The notes beneath the pieces were generated by a model that did no database searches, was not told the DNA's origin, and saw only the letters and a list, made by a program, of their open reading frames with translations. Positions 1-9,178 of a stretch of DNA of 34,311 nucleotides are shown one piece after another. Position numbers and translations under genes: made by a program. The DNA is taken from NCBI GenBank assembly GCA_024811115.1, contig JAKOGH010000457.1, positions 1-34,311 of the forward strand, written 5' to 3'. Source of the stretch: Terana coerulea (Eukaryota; Basidiomycota; Agaricomycetes; Polyporales; Phanerochaetaceae). The first letter of the stretch is position 1, and the number at the start of each line of letters is the position of its first letter.

Positions 1-30
1 ATACATGATGCCATATATCCTCCTATGTCT

Positions 31-1486
31 TTACGCATTCTGTGTCCTCTCCAGACGTTTGTCCAGTGCCATTGGGCGTCCACTCGCGGGATGAAGCATG
101 TCCGCCAGCTTCGATTCCCTCATCTTCACCAAGAGCTGCGTTAAGTACGTGGGCGTGACAACGACAGGAATAACGGGGTGCCCGTCTGGTGTTCCGTCCC
201 GACTACTCCCTGTACCCCCTTTCACCGCGGCTCGTGGTACACCAGCTGCCGACCGTTTCGTACCAGGAGCGACCGGTAGATCGTTCAGTGAAGGATCCCC
301 TGGCGGACCCGTCGCCGCCGTCTTCCTTATAACGATCCCAGAGCGTATACAACGAGATTATCTCTTGTGAGATGCTTGCGATAATCTCCATGTTGACGTT
401 GAGACCAGCCATGAATCCAACGATGTCCTGTGCTGGTTTCTTCGGAGCACTTGGTGTCGAACGTGAAGAGCGGCGAGAGGGTGTGGGAGTGGTCTGCGGG
501 GTAGTTTGCGCTTGCGAAGTCGAACCATTCGAGGACTGTGCCTGTATGGATGCGCGGGTGGGGGCATGGAACACAAGGGTGAGGTATACTGCAGCAATTG
601 CAATGAGATGTGGGGGATATAGGAGGCATAGGTCGGAGCGGTATGTGTCATTGATAATAAGCCTGGTGAATGGAGTAAGATAAAAATCTGCAATTAGGCG
701 AAAGGTGTTCACCATGCTAGTTGCAGAGCGGGCTCTTGCAACTCTAACTTGCCCTCCCCTGTTCCCCAGTATCGTGGCCCTTCGTCAATACCTACACCAA
801 GTTCGCCTGCCTCGGACTCCAGAGGCGCCGTCCCGCTCTCCTTGCCACATAGAGTCATCAATGTACGATAGGGGTGGAATACGATCAAGTCACATTCCAG
901 GTCGTCCACAAGGTAAAACTCCATTTCCGCTAACTTGGAGTTGTCGGAAGGGAATGCCTTGATGCCGTATTCCTCGCCTGTATTCCAAGAATTAGGTTTG
1001 CATAGTTCAATCAAAGAGGGATTGGCGTACTTCCGAAGAGAAGTCGAGCCTCTGTTACAACATTCTTGATATGCACAGGGGACTCCTCTGCTTTTGCGGC
1101 AACATGACAACATGCGGCGATGACGATAAAAGGGTCGGTTTCGCAATAGGAGTTCTTGAGGTAGAACCGCCGGAAGAAGACGGTAGCTGTTGCAATGACA
1201 CGTTGCCTTAGCCCCAGTTTCTTGCCTAGCTTTCCAATGACTACCCGATGGTGTTAGTCATGTTTTCGTTAAGATAGCTGCGAAGTTCTCTCACCATTGG
1301 GGAAGAATATGTTCAGGAAGTCGAGGAGCTCAGGATCCTCGACATACTGCAAGTCCTCGGCACGAGACTGCTTCACCGTCGCTCGGTCTACGATCCATCG
1401 CTTGCTACCAACGTTCGATATCGTTGTCATTACGCAAGAGAGTCCATCACGTACTATTGAGAACTCGCCCAGAAGTCTGTGGCCAT
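31..1486 (-). CDS. SSN8: Cyclin C, Mediator kinase-module cyclin (SSN8/SRB11-like), five exons with a suspected frameshift
   Basis: Cyclin C pairs with CDK8 in the nuclear Mediator kinase module that modulates RNA polymerase II transcription. Minus-strand exons: 1486-1455, 1404-1295, 1240-1031, 977-713 and 662-31. Introns are 50, 54, 53 and 50 nt with GT..AG ends. The start gives MATDFWASSQYKRWIVD, the family N-terminus (usually FW.SSHY). Cyclin-box blocks follow: LGLRQRVIATATVFFRRFY, then EEYGIKAFPSDNSKLAEMEF, YLVDDLECDLIVFHPYR and INDTYRSDLCLLYPPHLIAI. A Ser/Thr/Gln-rich insert precedes LNVNMEIIASISQEIISLY. The conserved fungal tail (VVVTPTYLTQLLVKMRESK) lies in the next frame and ends at 31-33. 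Removing one base from the C4 run at 297-300 makes the exon sum divisible by three (415 aa). A cryptic intron is the alternative. Intron 3 is open in one frame and looks deceptively like protein. The gene is divergent from MDH. Identity is very secure; the 3' structure is less so. Confidence 0.9.
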
Positions 1487-1848
1487 GTCAGGTCAGGATT
1501 GGCGTATACACGGCTGTAGCGCGGGCGTCCCACTTCATTCAGCAGCTGAGCGATGCAACGAACCTTGAGAATTCAGACTACGGAAAGTCTAACGTCAGAC
1601 GTAAATAGTGTGGGATTTCATCTTCTCGGATTGAACGCGGGGCACGCCTTCAGCTTGTACTTGGCTTGAACGCGGGGATGTGGTCGAGGTCGACGCGCAG
1701 AGGCCCGGGTCCGACGCGGGCAGAGTCCGAACCGTTCCGAGCGGATATAAGATGAGGGCGTCGCGTCTCACGCATCTTCCACCGCACCGTGCTTGTACGG
1801 ACCCCACCGTTCTACCTTATCCATCCACCACCGCCGCCGACGACAGCC
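1487..1848. promoter_or_regulatory. Divergent promoter interval between cyclin C and malate dehydrogenase
   Basis: These 362 bases separate the two start codons and must hold both promoters and 5' leaders. A TATA-like GATATAA lies at 1744-1750, about 100 bases before the MDH start. A pyrimidine-rich stretch runs up to that ATG, which has a CAGCCATGC context. A 12-bp direct repeat, TTGAACGCGGGG, occurs at 1631-1642 and 1666-1677. No TATA box is obvious for cyclin C. Assignment of sites to factors is not possible by eye. Confidence 0.6.
1631..1677. repeat. 12-bp direct repeat pair in the divergent promoter
   Basis: TTGAACGCGGGG occurs at 1631-1642 and again at 1666-1677, offset by 35 bases, between two divergent housekeeping genes. 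The two copies are identical. A paired transcription-factor site is a reasonable guess but nothing else here proves it. Confidence 0.5.
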
Positions 1849-3127
1849 ATGCTCTCTCGCTCCGCCGCCCGCGCCCTCGCGCAGTCTCGCCAGTTCTCTT
1901 CGTCCGCTTCGCGCCAGACGAAGGTCGCTGTCCTCGGCGCCGGAGGAGGAATTGGCCAACCTCTATCGCTTCTCCTCAAAAACAACAAGCTTGTCTCCTC
2001 CTTGAGCCTCTACGATATTCGTGGTGCTCCTGGTGTTGCCGCTGATGTCAGCCATATCGACACCGCTAGCGAGGTATGCTGCTTGCTCACGCGACGTGTA
2101 CGTCGGTACTGAAGTTCATCAGGTCGTTGGCTACCCGGCAGACAAGCTTGACGAGGCCCTTGAGGGTGTCAAGGTTGTCGTCATCCCTGCCGGTGTTCCC
2201 CGTAAGGTACGTACGAGAATCTGCTTCTTGGTGGGTTGTGCTGACTGTTTTCTCCTTTCCAGCCTGGAGTGAGTATCCAGTCGCGCTTTGCTCTGTGTTT
2301 CCGTACTAAACCCGTCTCTTAGATGACCCGTGACGACCTTTTCAACGTAAGTCATTGCGTCTAACGCTCTTGCTACGTGTCTAAAGCCGCATTGCAGACC
2401 AACGCGTCGATTGTCCGCGACCTCGCCGCTGCTGTCGCCCGTGTCTCCCCCGAGGCTCACCTGCTCATCATCTCCAACCCCGTCAACTCTACCGTCCCTA
2501 TCGTATCCGAGGTCCTGAAGAAGGCCGGTGTCTACGATCCCCGCCGCGTGTTCGGCGTCACTACCCTCGACGTCGTTCGTGCCTCCCGCTTCCTTGCCCA
2601 GGTTACCAGCACCGAGCCCAAGGACTGTGATGTCACCGTTGTTGGTGGACACTCCGGCCCCACCATCGTTCCCCTGCTCTCCCAGACCCAACATGGTAAA
2701 GGGGTCAACGGCGAGAAGTACGCCACTCTCGTGCACCGCATCCAGTTTGGTGGAGACGAGGTCGTCAAGGCCAAGGACGGCGCCGGAAGCGCAACCCTCT
2801 CTATGGCTTACGCCGGTGCCAAGTTCACTGATGCTCTCCTGCGCGGCCTGAACGGCGAGAAGGGTGTTGTTATCCCCACCTTCGTTAAGAGCGACCTGTA
2901 TGCCAAGGATGGTATCGAGTACTTCTCCTCGAATGTTGAGCTCGGCGTGAGTAATCTGACTCAGGAACCACTTGACTTTATCCTGATGTTGTCTTCAGGT
3001 CAATGGTGTAGAGAAGATCCACCCTCTTGGTTCGTTGTCTGCCGACGAGGAGAAGCTTCTGGAGGCTTGTTTGCCTGAGCTCAAGAAGAACATCGAGAAG
3101 GGCAAGGCGTTCGTTGCTCAGTCATGA
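1849..3127 (+). CDS. MDH1: Malate dehydrogenase, mitochondrial, six exons including a 6-nt microexon
   Basis: Catalyses NAD-dependent interconversion of malate and oxaloacetate in the TCA cycle. Exons: 1849-2073, 2123-2206, 2263-2268, 2323-2346, 2398-2946 and 2999-3127. All introns (49, 56, 54, 51, 52 nt) are GT..AG and phase 0, giving 338 aa, the normal family length. Residues 1-24 ([20 protein letters not shown]..) are Arg/Ser-rich without acids, as in a mitochondrial presequence. Residues 30-36, GAGGGIG, are the NAD loop, and D56 would bind the adenine ribose. Substrate arginines are R102, R108 and R174. N140 lies in NPVNST, and D171 and H198 (VVGGHSGPT) form the catalytic pair. The 27-residue spacing of D171 and H198 matches the bacterial enzyme. 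Exon 3 is only CCTGGA (Pro-Gly) and joins VPRK to MTRDD. The ATG at 1849 is the first that allows the presequence. All key residues are present, so the gene looks functional. Confidence 0.97.
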
Positions 3128-4159
3128 GCTATGTCTCAAAAACTGTGGAAGCAGTGCTGGTGTATGGGACTTATAGCTGTGATGATTATCTGTTTCACAT
3201 GTAGCTGCCGCCGCGGCGTGCCCCCAGAATATGAAAGGTTTAATCTGAAGCAAATGTTGCCAGGTCATGACTGGGGCTTGCATAGGATAGAAAGTGTGCA
3301 CAACAATGTCTGCTAATGCTGCGGTGGGCCACCAATCCTCCCTGCAGGAACATGGATGGAAATGTGGTCAGAGGTGATATAAAGTTCCTACAGTGCTTCT
3401 GTGCCAAACATGCTTGAATCCTAAAAGGAAAATCTGCCCTGTTTCTTTGTTGTTCCTGCACAGAATCTTGAGAAGAGCATAACTACTGGTAAACCCATGA
3501 GCTCCTCTGGCACAATGCTAAAAACATGGATGACTGATCTGCCAGTGATTTGTACCATATATGAATATAACAATGGCTTCACCACACTGTACTTTTTCAG
3601 CCTTTCTGGATGCCCTTGTGACTGTGACAGGTTTGAACCACCTTAGACAACTGGCAGAGGGGTGCTGTGACTTGCGACATAGGCAAAAAAAACTGGATGA
3701 CCAAGTGCCTTAAATAGTATAAAGAGGCCTTGTTTTGGGTAGGTTTGTGCTAGAAGTGACAAGATAGCTGATTTATAGTCTACATCCAAACTCTGGGTCC
3801 TTCAGTGTAGTGTTCCGGAGTTTGAAACGGCACGTCAGGCATCGCCCTGGCCGCCACGGCATTGCCCACGTGGCGAGCCCGGGAGAAGAGTCCGCTGTAT
3901 ACTTACGCCGCCCTTGCCTGAGCTTGCTGCCCAAGCGTCGTCGCTCATGTTATCACCTATCTCTGTCTGTATAATGCAGACGAATGCCTCCGAGCATGAG
4001 CCCGTAAGCTAAGGGAAGTATTAGCATAATAATGGAGTATGTACTTATCTAGTTAATTATAATACCATGAGTACGGTAAATATAGAGAAATGGTTGAGAG
4101 GGTGGGATGGCATCCGGGACATGGAAGCCAGTCCGGTAACTCTAGTATGCAGCTACCTT
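3128..4159. other. MDH 3' flank and intergenic transition region
   Basis: No gene is supported here. The first few hundred bases must contain the MDH 3' UTR; a short open frame at 3131-3316 has no family character. From about 3800 to 4000 the sequence is GC-rich and may be old repeat DNA, but I found no paired termini. Composition becomes mixed near 4010-4080. Confidence 0.5.
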
Positions 4160-4171
4160 AATCATCACCCC

Positions 4172-4703
4172 GGGCCCTGCTGGCTCAGTGGGCAGAGCTA
4201 GTGGATAGCTCAGGCGTCCTTTCGTACGGCTGTGGGTTCAAATCCACAGGGCCCCCCCATCACCTTCTTTGCCCCCTTTAACCATTCCACTCTTTAATTT
4301 TCAACATACCCGATGCAGCAACCCATCTTTCCTAAACCGGCCCGCCCAACCCAAACGATCCGGCAAGCCGTCCTTCCGCGGCCCCAGCCCCCCTTGATTC
4401 GTCACCGTCACAGCATAAGGCTTACCGTAAGCCCGGGCATCACCAGCCAAATCGGCATCAAAGTCCCGGCAGGTAGCGGGCGCTCTCGCACAGTCCAATT
4501 AGCGGGAAGGGACCACTTTCGATGGAGTGATGCGGAAGTCAAATAAGGAAGGTCCGGGCAGATGACCCGGGTCGAAGCGATCACGAAGTGGATGGGTGCT
4601 GTTGATTCTGTACGCGTTTGGTCCTTAAAATTAGTTGATCACGTGTACGACACTGCATAAGCTCAGCTTGAATGTGTATAAACGAGAGATCAAAAAAAAA
4701 AAA
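4172..4703 (+). mobile_element. tRNA-derived SINE with poly(A) tail and perfect target duplication
   Basis: The head resembles a tRNA: a pol III A box (TGGCTCAGTGG, 4181-4191) and B box (GGTTCAAATCC, 4235-4245), 54 bases apart, with GGGCCCT at 4172-4178 complementary to AGGGCCC at 4248-4254. The arms cannot all pair at once, so it is not a normal tRNA. A body of about 430 bases follows, ending in 13 A residues at 4692-4704. The sequence ATCATCACCCC stands immediately before the head (4161-4171) and again right after the tail (4704-4714). This 11-bp duplication becomes 12 bp if the preceding A is counted. Head, tail and duplication together define a complete retroposed SINE, which must have relied on LINE machinery elsewhere. 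A TTTT at 4298-4301 inside the body could terminate pol III early. Confidence 0.82.
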
Positions 4704-4714
4704 ATCATCACCCC

Positions 4715-5329
4715 TGGTACTGCGAGAAGCTGCAGACTTAGTGCTGTCGTCGTACAGGTCGTACGTGCAAGGGGAATACTTACCGACCTTAGCCTGGCCC
4801 TTGTGACGATGATGATGACGTCGTCAGCGCAGCGCTTGAGGTCCAAGCTATTTCTTGCCGAGAAGCCGGTTCGAAGTCCGGGACACTTCTCAGAAGACCC
4901 CCACCTTGGTGACAGCCTCTATGTACAAACGAACGAGCATCCCTTCCGACTATTTAAGAGGCTGTCCTAGAGCCTAGCTGATTTATATACAAAAGTGAAT
5001 TCTTGCACAATTCTGACCTTTGTTGGCACCCTGGGCCCAAAATTTGGTATGCACAAACTTAGTGTTACAATCAGTGGCAAAGCTGTGTGACTGGTGATTG
5101 GCTGCAATTTTCAACAGTTTTAGAGGCCATATGGTATATGACATCTGAAGTAGTCACAAAAGCACAGTAGTAAGTATAAGTGCATTGATTAAATCATTGC
5201 AAGGAGTCACTGCAATGTTTTAAAGTGTTCATCATGAAAAATGTTATTTGCATGTATATTTTATGCTTCTGTATTTTCTACAAAACATTATAAGATCATT
5301 CATTATGATCTCTATATAGAAACAATGTG
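4715..5329. other. Intergenic segment after the SINE
   Basis: No supported gene. Composition falls from GC-rich (to about 4970) to AT-rich over these bases. This is the compositional edge of the transposon block. Confidence 0.4.
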
Positions 5330-5338
5330 CAAATAGTG

Positions 5339-6513
5339 GGATTATTCTATTTAGAAACCCTATTTCTCTGAGAAACCCCCTGTCCGGGAGTCCATCAGCT
5401 TACAAATTAGAAACCTCAACCAACTTGCAAGTAGTGGTAAAAACTTTGTAAAGCGCAATCATTACATAAGCAGATAATCTCATTACCACTGTAAGTAGCT
5501 ATTACTTACTGGTAACTAGTGAAACAATGCACTTTACTTACTTGCTCTTGCCACAGTCAGGTGGCTTGTCAGTAGCTGTGATTGCTGTACTATATATACA
5601 AGACACTTATATAGAGTAGTAACTATATGCACTGGTAATTGAGTTTGACCCCTTACAGTATACACTTTAACTTAGGTGTTAGAGAGGTAGTGACTGGGTG
5701 TCGGAGGCAGCGGCACCTCGAACCACTGGCGGCCAGCTTGTGACTAAGTGATATGGCAGCGACAGGATAAGTGCACAATGCCGCTGTGCTTGCTGATAGG
5801 TGCGAGCTGCTATTCACACTGTGTAATCTAATGATTAGAGCCAGCTGGCTGACTTCAGTGGTACTTTTGACACTTATTCAAATTGCTTTCTGACTTCTGC
5901 TTACTCTTTTATAAAGCTGCAGTAACCTTACTGATCAAATCACAAAAAGTTAAGCATTAGCTATTCGAAACTCAGGGCAAGAGGCGTGTAAGATCTAAAT
6001 TAGAAAAACTGACTAGAGGTCAACTACCGTGAGTGAAGCAGTGCCAGAGGTCCTTAAACACGTTAACTGCCCAGTTTTGCTGTATTAGCAAAAGCAGCAA
6101 AAGTTCACTATTAAAATATAGGTGTCATAGTAGCACACAAGGGTTATATTATTTTTATATTTTTAGGATGTTTTTGCATAGCCTGTAGGTAACAAGAGGG
6201 CGAACACTTGCTATCTTTTAGGGAATTTGCACATGAACTACAGTGAACATGTGGCAACGTTGTCTCTCACGTCGTATAAGTGATAAAACATCATAAAATG
6301 CGCAGATGCCATAGATTGGCTGTGGGCATTTTGTAGAGCAAACAGCTCCAGTATGCACGTACTTCAGTTTCCAAAGTCCCCAAATTATCTGAGGTCAGTA
6401 TTGAAAATTATAGTTTTGCATACCTCTTAACCCAAAATGCTGAACAAAAGCACAGCTGGACTCTGAGAACTTAGGGGTTTCTCTAAAAATGGGGTTTCCA
6501 AATAGAATAAGCC
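5339..6513. mobile_element. Non-autonomous Mutator-like DNA transposon, 1175 bp, 9-bp target duplication
   Basis: The left end begins GGATTATTCTATTTAGAAAC, and the reverse complement of the right end begins GGCTTATTCTATTTGGAAAC. The inverted similarity runs about 60 bases, through a shared GAGAAACCCC. The nine bases CAAATAGTG flank the element directly on both sides (5330-5338 and 6514-6522). A 9-bp duplication with long TIRs is the Mutator (MULE) signature. An 8-bp reading (hAT-like) cannot be excluded. The interior has no open frame of note, with a GC-richer patch around 5690-5800, so a non-autonomous copy is most likely. Confidence 0.78.
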
Positions 6514-6522
6514 CAAATAGTG

Positions 6523-7143
6523 TCAAAGAGTAGAATTCATTTTTTGCATAGTGATACATTAGAAGCATAATAAATAATAATAGTAAAATTGCTCAAAGAC
6601 TATGGTTAATTATTTTCAAAAATTTTATCCTTTACATATGCAGAGAATGCAATGCATGCTCTTTTTAATGTTCTGAATAGAAGCATTGAAGTGAGCTTGA
6701 TGGGTTTTCCTTTTTAATATATAAGCAAGTTTAATGCTTAAGGTTAACGAGCTATTAATTATGTATATTGAGTGCAAATGTTTTTTTTCTTCTTTTCATA
6801 TTTGCTAATTATTTGCAAATTCTTGAATTATTTCTTTTTCTTTTGCTTAGCTAATTTGCTTGTAATTTCTTACTATGGAATAAATATTATATATTAACTA
6901 TATTAACTAAGCACTAAGGCATAGTTAGCACTAATTTACTATGATTGTCTAGGATTTATCACAGCTATACAGCTGTAATTTATAGCAATGTGCTATAAAA
7001 AGCATATTGAAATTACAGAATATTTGATAATAAATTTTGGTTTTTAAAATAATATGCTATTATTTCACAGGCTAGTAAGCACTTTCATATATATATAAGT
7101 ATGGCTTGATAGCAGCAATGCCTTAGATTAGTAAGTATTCTTA
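6523..7143. other. AT-rich unassigned DNA
   Basis: Very AT-rich, with short homopolymer and TA runs. I see no open frame, no paired termini and no clear match to the other repeat families in the window. Confidence 0.4.
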
Positions 7144-7148
7144 CTATT

Positions 7149-7710
7149 TGTTACAATTTCCCTCAGCGCTAGTCCACAGCGCTTAGAGTGTAACACCAAG
7201 TCATGAGACATGTCACCAAGTTGTCACACAGCATTACAAGATGCTAGATCAGTTTGCCATATGCTTGTCACATGGACATCAGGGATATGCCTTATATAGA
7301 CGTAGGATCCAGGACTCAGGTTTGAAACTGTTCTGAACTATAACCTCAGTATAATGTTAGTATGACACCACAGTCCTGATAGTATATAATAGCTCAATTA
7401 GGACATCTAGATAGTGTTGATGTTAGCATAATAGCTAGTTCAGATCCGATAAGAGAGTTAGAGCGGTGGTATGTTCTGGAGCCTTAGTCAGACGTCACCT
7501 GACTGTATTAGTCAACATATGGTATTGGAGGTCTTAGATAGCGTCTGGGGTCTCTTTATACATGTATATAAAGAGGCTAGTCTGTGGGCTAAACCCCAGA
7601 CTCAACAATATTGTTGATTCATATCTACTCTACTAGCTCTACTTAAGTCCCTCTGCTTTCCCCACCTCTTTCAAATTATCCCAGCAGGTGAGTATTATAG
7701 TTTTGTGATA
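7149..7710 (+). mobile_element. Solo LTR, copy A (562 bp), with 5-bp target duplication
   Basis: The copy begins TGTTACAATTT and ends TTTTGTGATA, imperfect inverted termini as in an LTR. CTATT flanks it on both sides (7144-7148 and 7711-7715), a 5-bp duplication typical of LTR retrotransposon integration. Inside is a TATA-type TATATAAAG at 7565-7573, followed by a shared pyrimidine-rich region ending in CAGGTGAGT. Two further copies occur at 19842-20392 and, inverted, at 23326-23887. No gag or pol sequence adjoins it, so it is a solo LTR left by recombination between the two ends. Superfamily (Gypsy or Copia) cannot be told. Confidence 0.85.
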
Positions 7711-7715
7711 CTATT

Positions 7716-8090
7716 CACTTTTATTAAGAGTGCTTAAACTGCTAAATATATTTTAACATATCACAGAGACTATTTTCCCATTAAATAAATGTTTTCATAT
7801 TTATTGGCAACTTATTGAAGTTTCAACGGATTATTCAGTACTTTGCTTTTTTTGCCATATTTAAAGTAACTACATATTATATACTATTATAGGTAAATAT
7901 ATAGTAGCAGTATAACTTTTTCTTTTTCTTTCATTTCTACAAAGCCTTGTAGCAGCTTCAAAGCCTTTGGACTATGTTTCATTATTTTTGGTGTGTAGCA
8001 CTTATATCAAGTCAAACTGTTCTCACAGCTTTACATTTTTATCAGTTTGAACACTCTTGCTCTTACTTTTCATTTTAACTTTTTGGTTAT
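7716..8090. other. AT-rich unassigned DNA
   Basis: Runs of A and T with no open frame or repeat boundary. It is interrupted only by the solo LTR to its left and grades into the 1.2-kb repeat to its right. Confidence 0.35.
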
Positions 8091-8091
8091 T

Positions 8092-9176
8092 AGGGATAAA
8101 GAGTATATATATATATATTATATTTTGCAGTGGCAGTTACAATTTCTGAGTTTACAAAGAAACATTTTGTACAAATAGCACATTTGGGCAGCTTTTGACT
8201 TTGTAATATTTTGGTGCTTAGAGCTTAATAAAAATCCACAAATACTAAAATATCCAGGTATATTTCTGATTATGAGGAAAATGTTATGAGAATATATCTG
8301 GCATTTGTAGTGATGCCTTGCATTTGAAACAGTGGTTACTGCATATGATATCAGTTCATTCTAAGTATAAGCACACTAGCTGTGGCTAAAAGCTGTGTAA
8401 AGGGCTATAAATACTCACACATATATAAGCCATGCTCTGAAATGTGTGAGAAGATTTCTATAATTTATGTGATTCCATCCGTATTTTGGCACTACACTCT
8501 ATTACTGCTATTTATAATTCAGAGTGGATTGTAGATTTAGAAACTACATAAATTTAGAAAATGATGAATGTATTCAAGAAAATGCACATATTTGTAAGAA
8601 ATATGTATGCATGCTTTGTAAATGCTATTCTGCTGTTGTAATGATGAGAAGCCATTGAACTTTATTTTTGCAAAATGTAAGCTCTATAGCTTAAGGTGTG
8701 GGTGTTCAAAAATTAAAATTATAATCCAAAATAGCTATAACATGCTCTTCCAAATGCTAAAATATTTTCACAATTTGTGGTATTTTAATTGTCTTCCAAC
8801 ACTGCACTCTGTTACTGCTACTTATGGACTAGGGTAAACTATAGGTTGAAAAAGCCATATAAATCTCAAGAGTTATGAATATATTCACAAAAATGCATAT
8901 AACTACGGGAAACATGTCTGCATGCTTTTACATGCTATTCTGCTGCACAGATGGTAACAAGCCCTTTAAACTCGCTTTTTCATGATGTATGCCACATAGC
9001 TTAAGCTATAGATGCTCCAAAATGGCAATTATATTCCTCATAGCTCTTGCCATACAGTTATATATTTACGAATAGTTTCACGATTTGTGATACTTTACTT
9101 GGTTTATAGTGCACTGCCCTTTATTTTTTTTACCCAGAGCTACATCTAAGTATTTCACATATAATCCATTCTCTAG
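8092..9176 (+). repeat. 1.2-kb dispersed repeat, copy 1 (left part), split by the large transposon
   Basis: Sequence from about 8092 to 9176 aligns with 30825-31915 on the same strand and, in part, with the reverse complement of 18665-19245. A shared block is ATTTCTGAGTTTACAAAGAA near 8140, matched near 30892. After 9177 the similarity to the second copy stops, and it resumes at 17537, so the 9179-17534 transposon is inserted in this repeat. A TA microsatellite lies near 8104-8120. No coding capacity is apparent. Confidence 0.7.
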
Positions 9177-9178
9177 TA

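Noticed and set aside
709..1146. A 145-codon minus-strand frame that looks like one exon of cyclin C
   Set aside because: Its stretch from KYANPSL to NSWNT is the translation of intron 3 (978-1030). GT..AG splicing there joins the two conserved cyclin segments in frame, so the long frame is a composite.
3131..3316. A small Cys-rich protein downstream of MDH
   Set aside because: It overlaps the expected MDH 3' UTR, has no family match I can see, and no promoter or splice support.
4172..4254. A functional tRNA gene
   Set aside because: A and B boxes are good, but acceptor and T stems cannot both form, no convincing anticodon arm exists, and the unit is embedded in a poly(A)-tailed insertion with target duplication. 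It is a SINE head.
4301..4546. Overlapping frames on both strands in the GC-rich body of the SINE
   Set aside because: They lie within the retroposed unit and on opposite strands; GC-rich DNA readily leaves such frames open.
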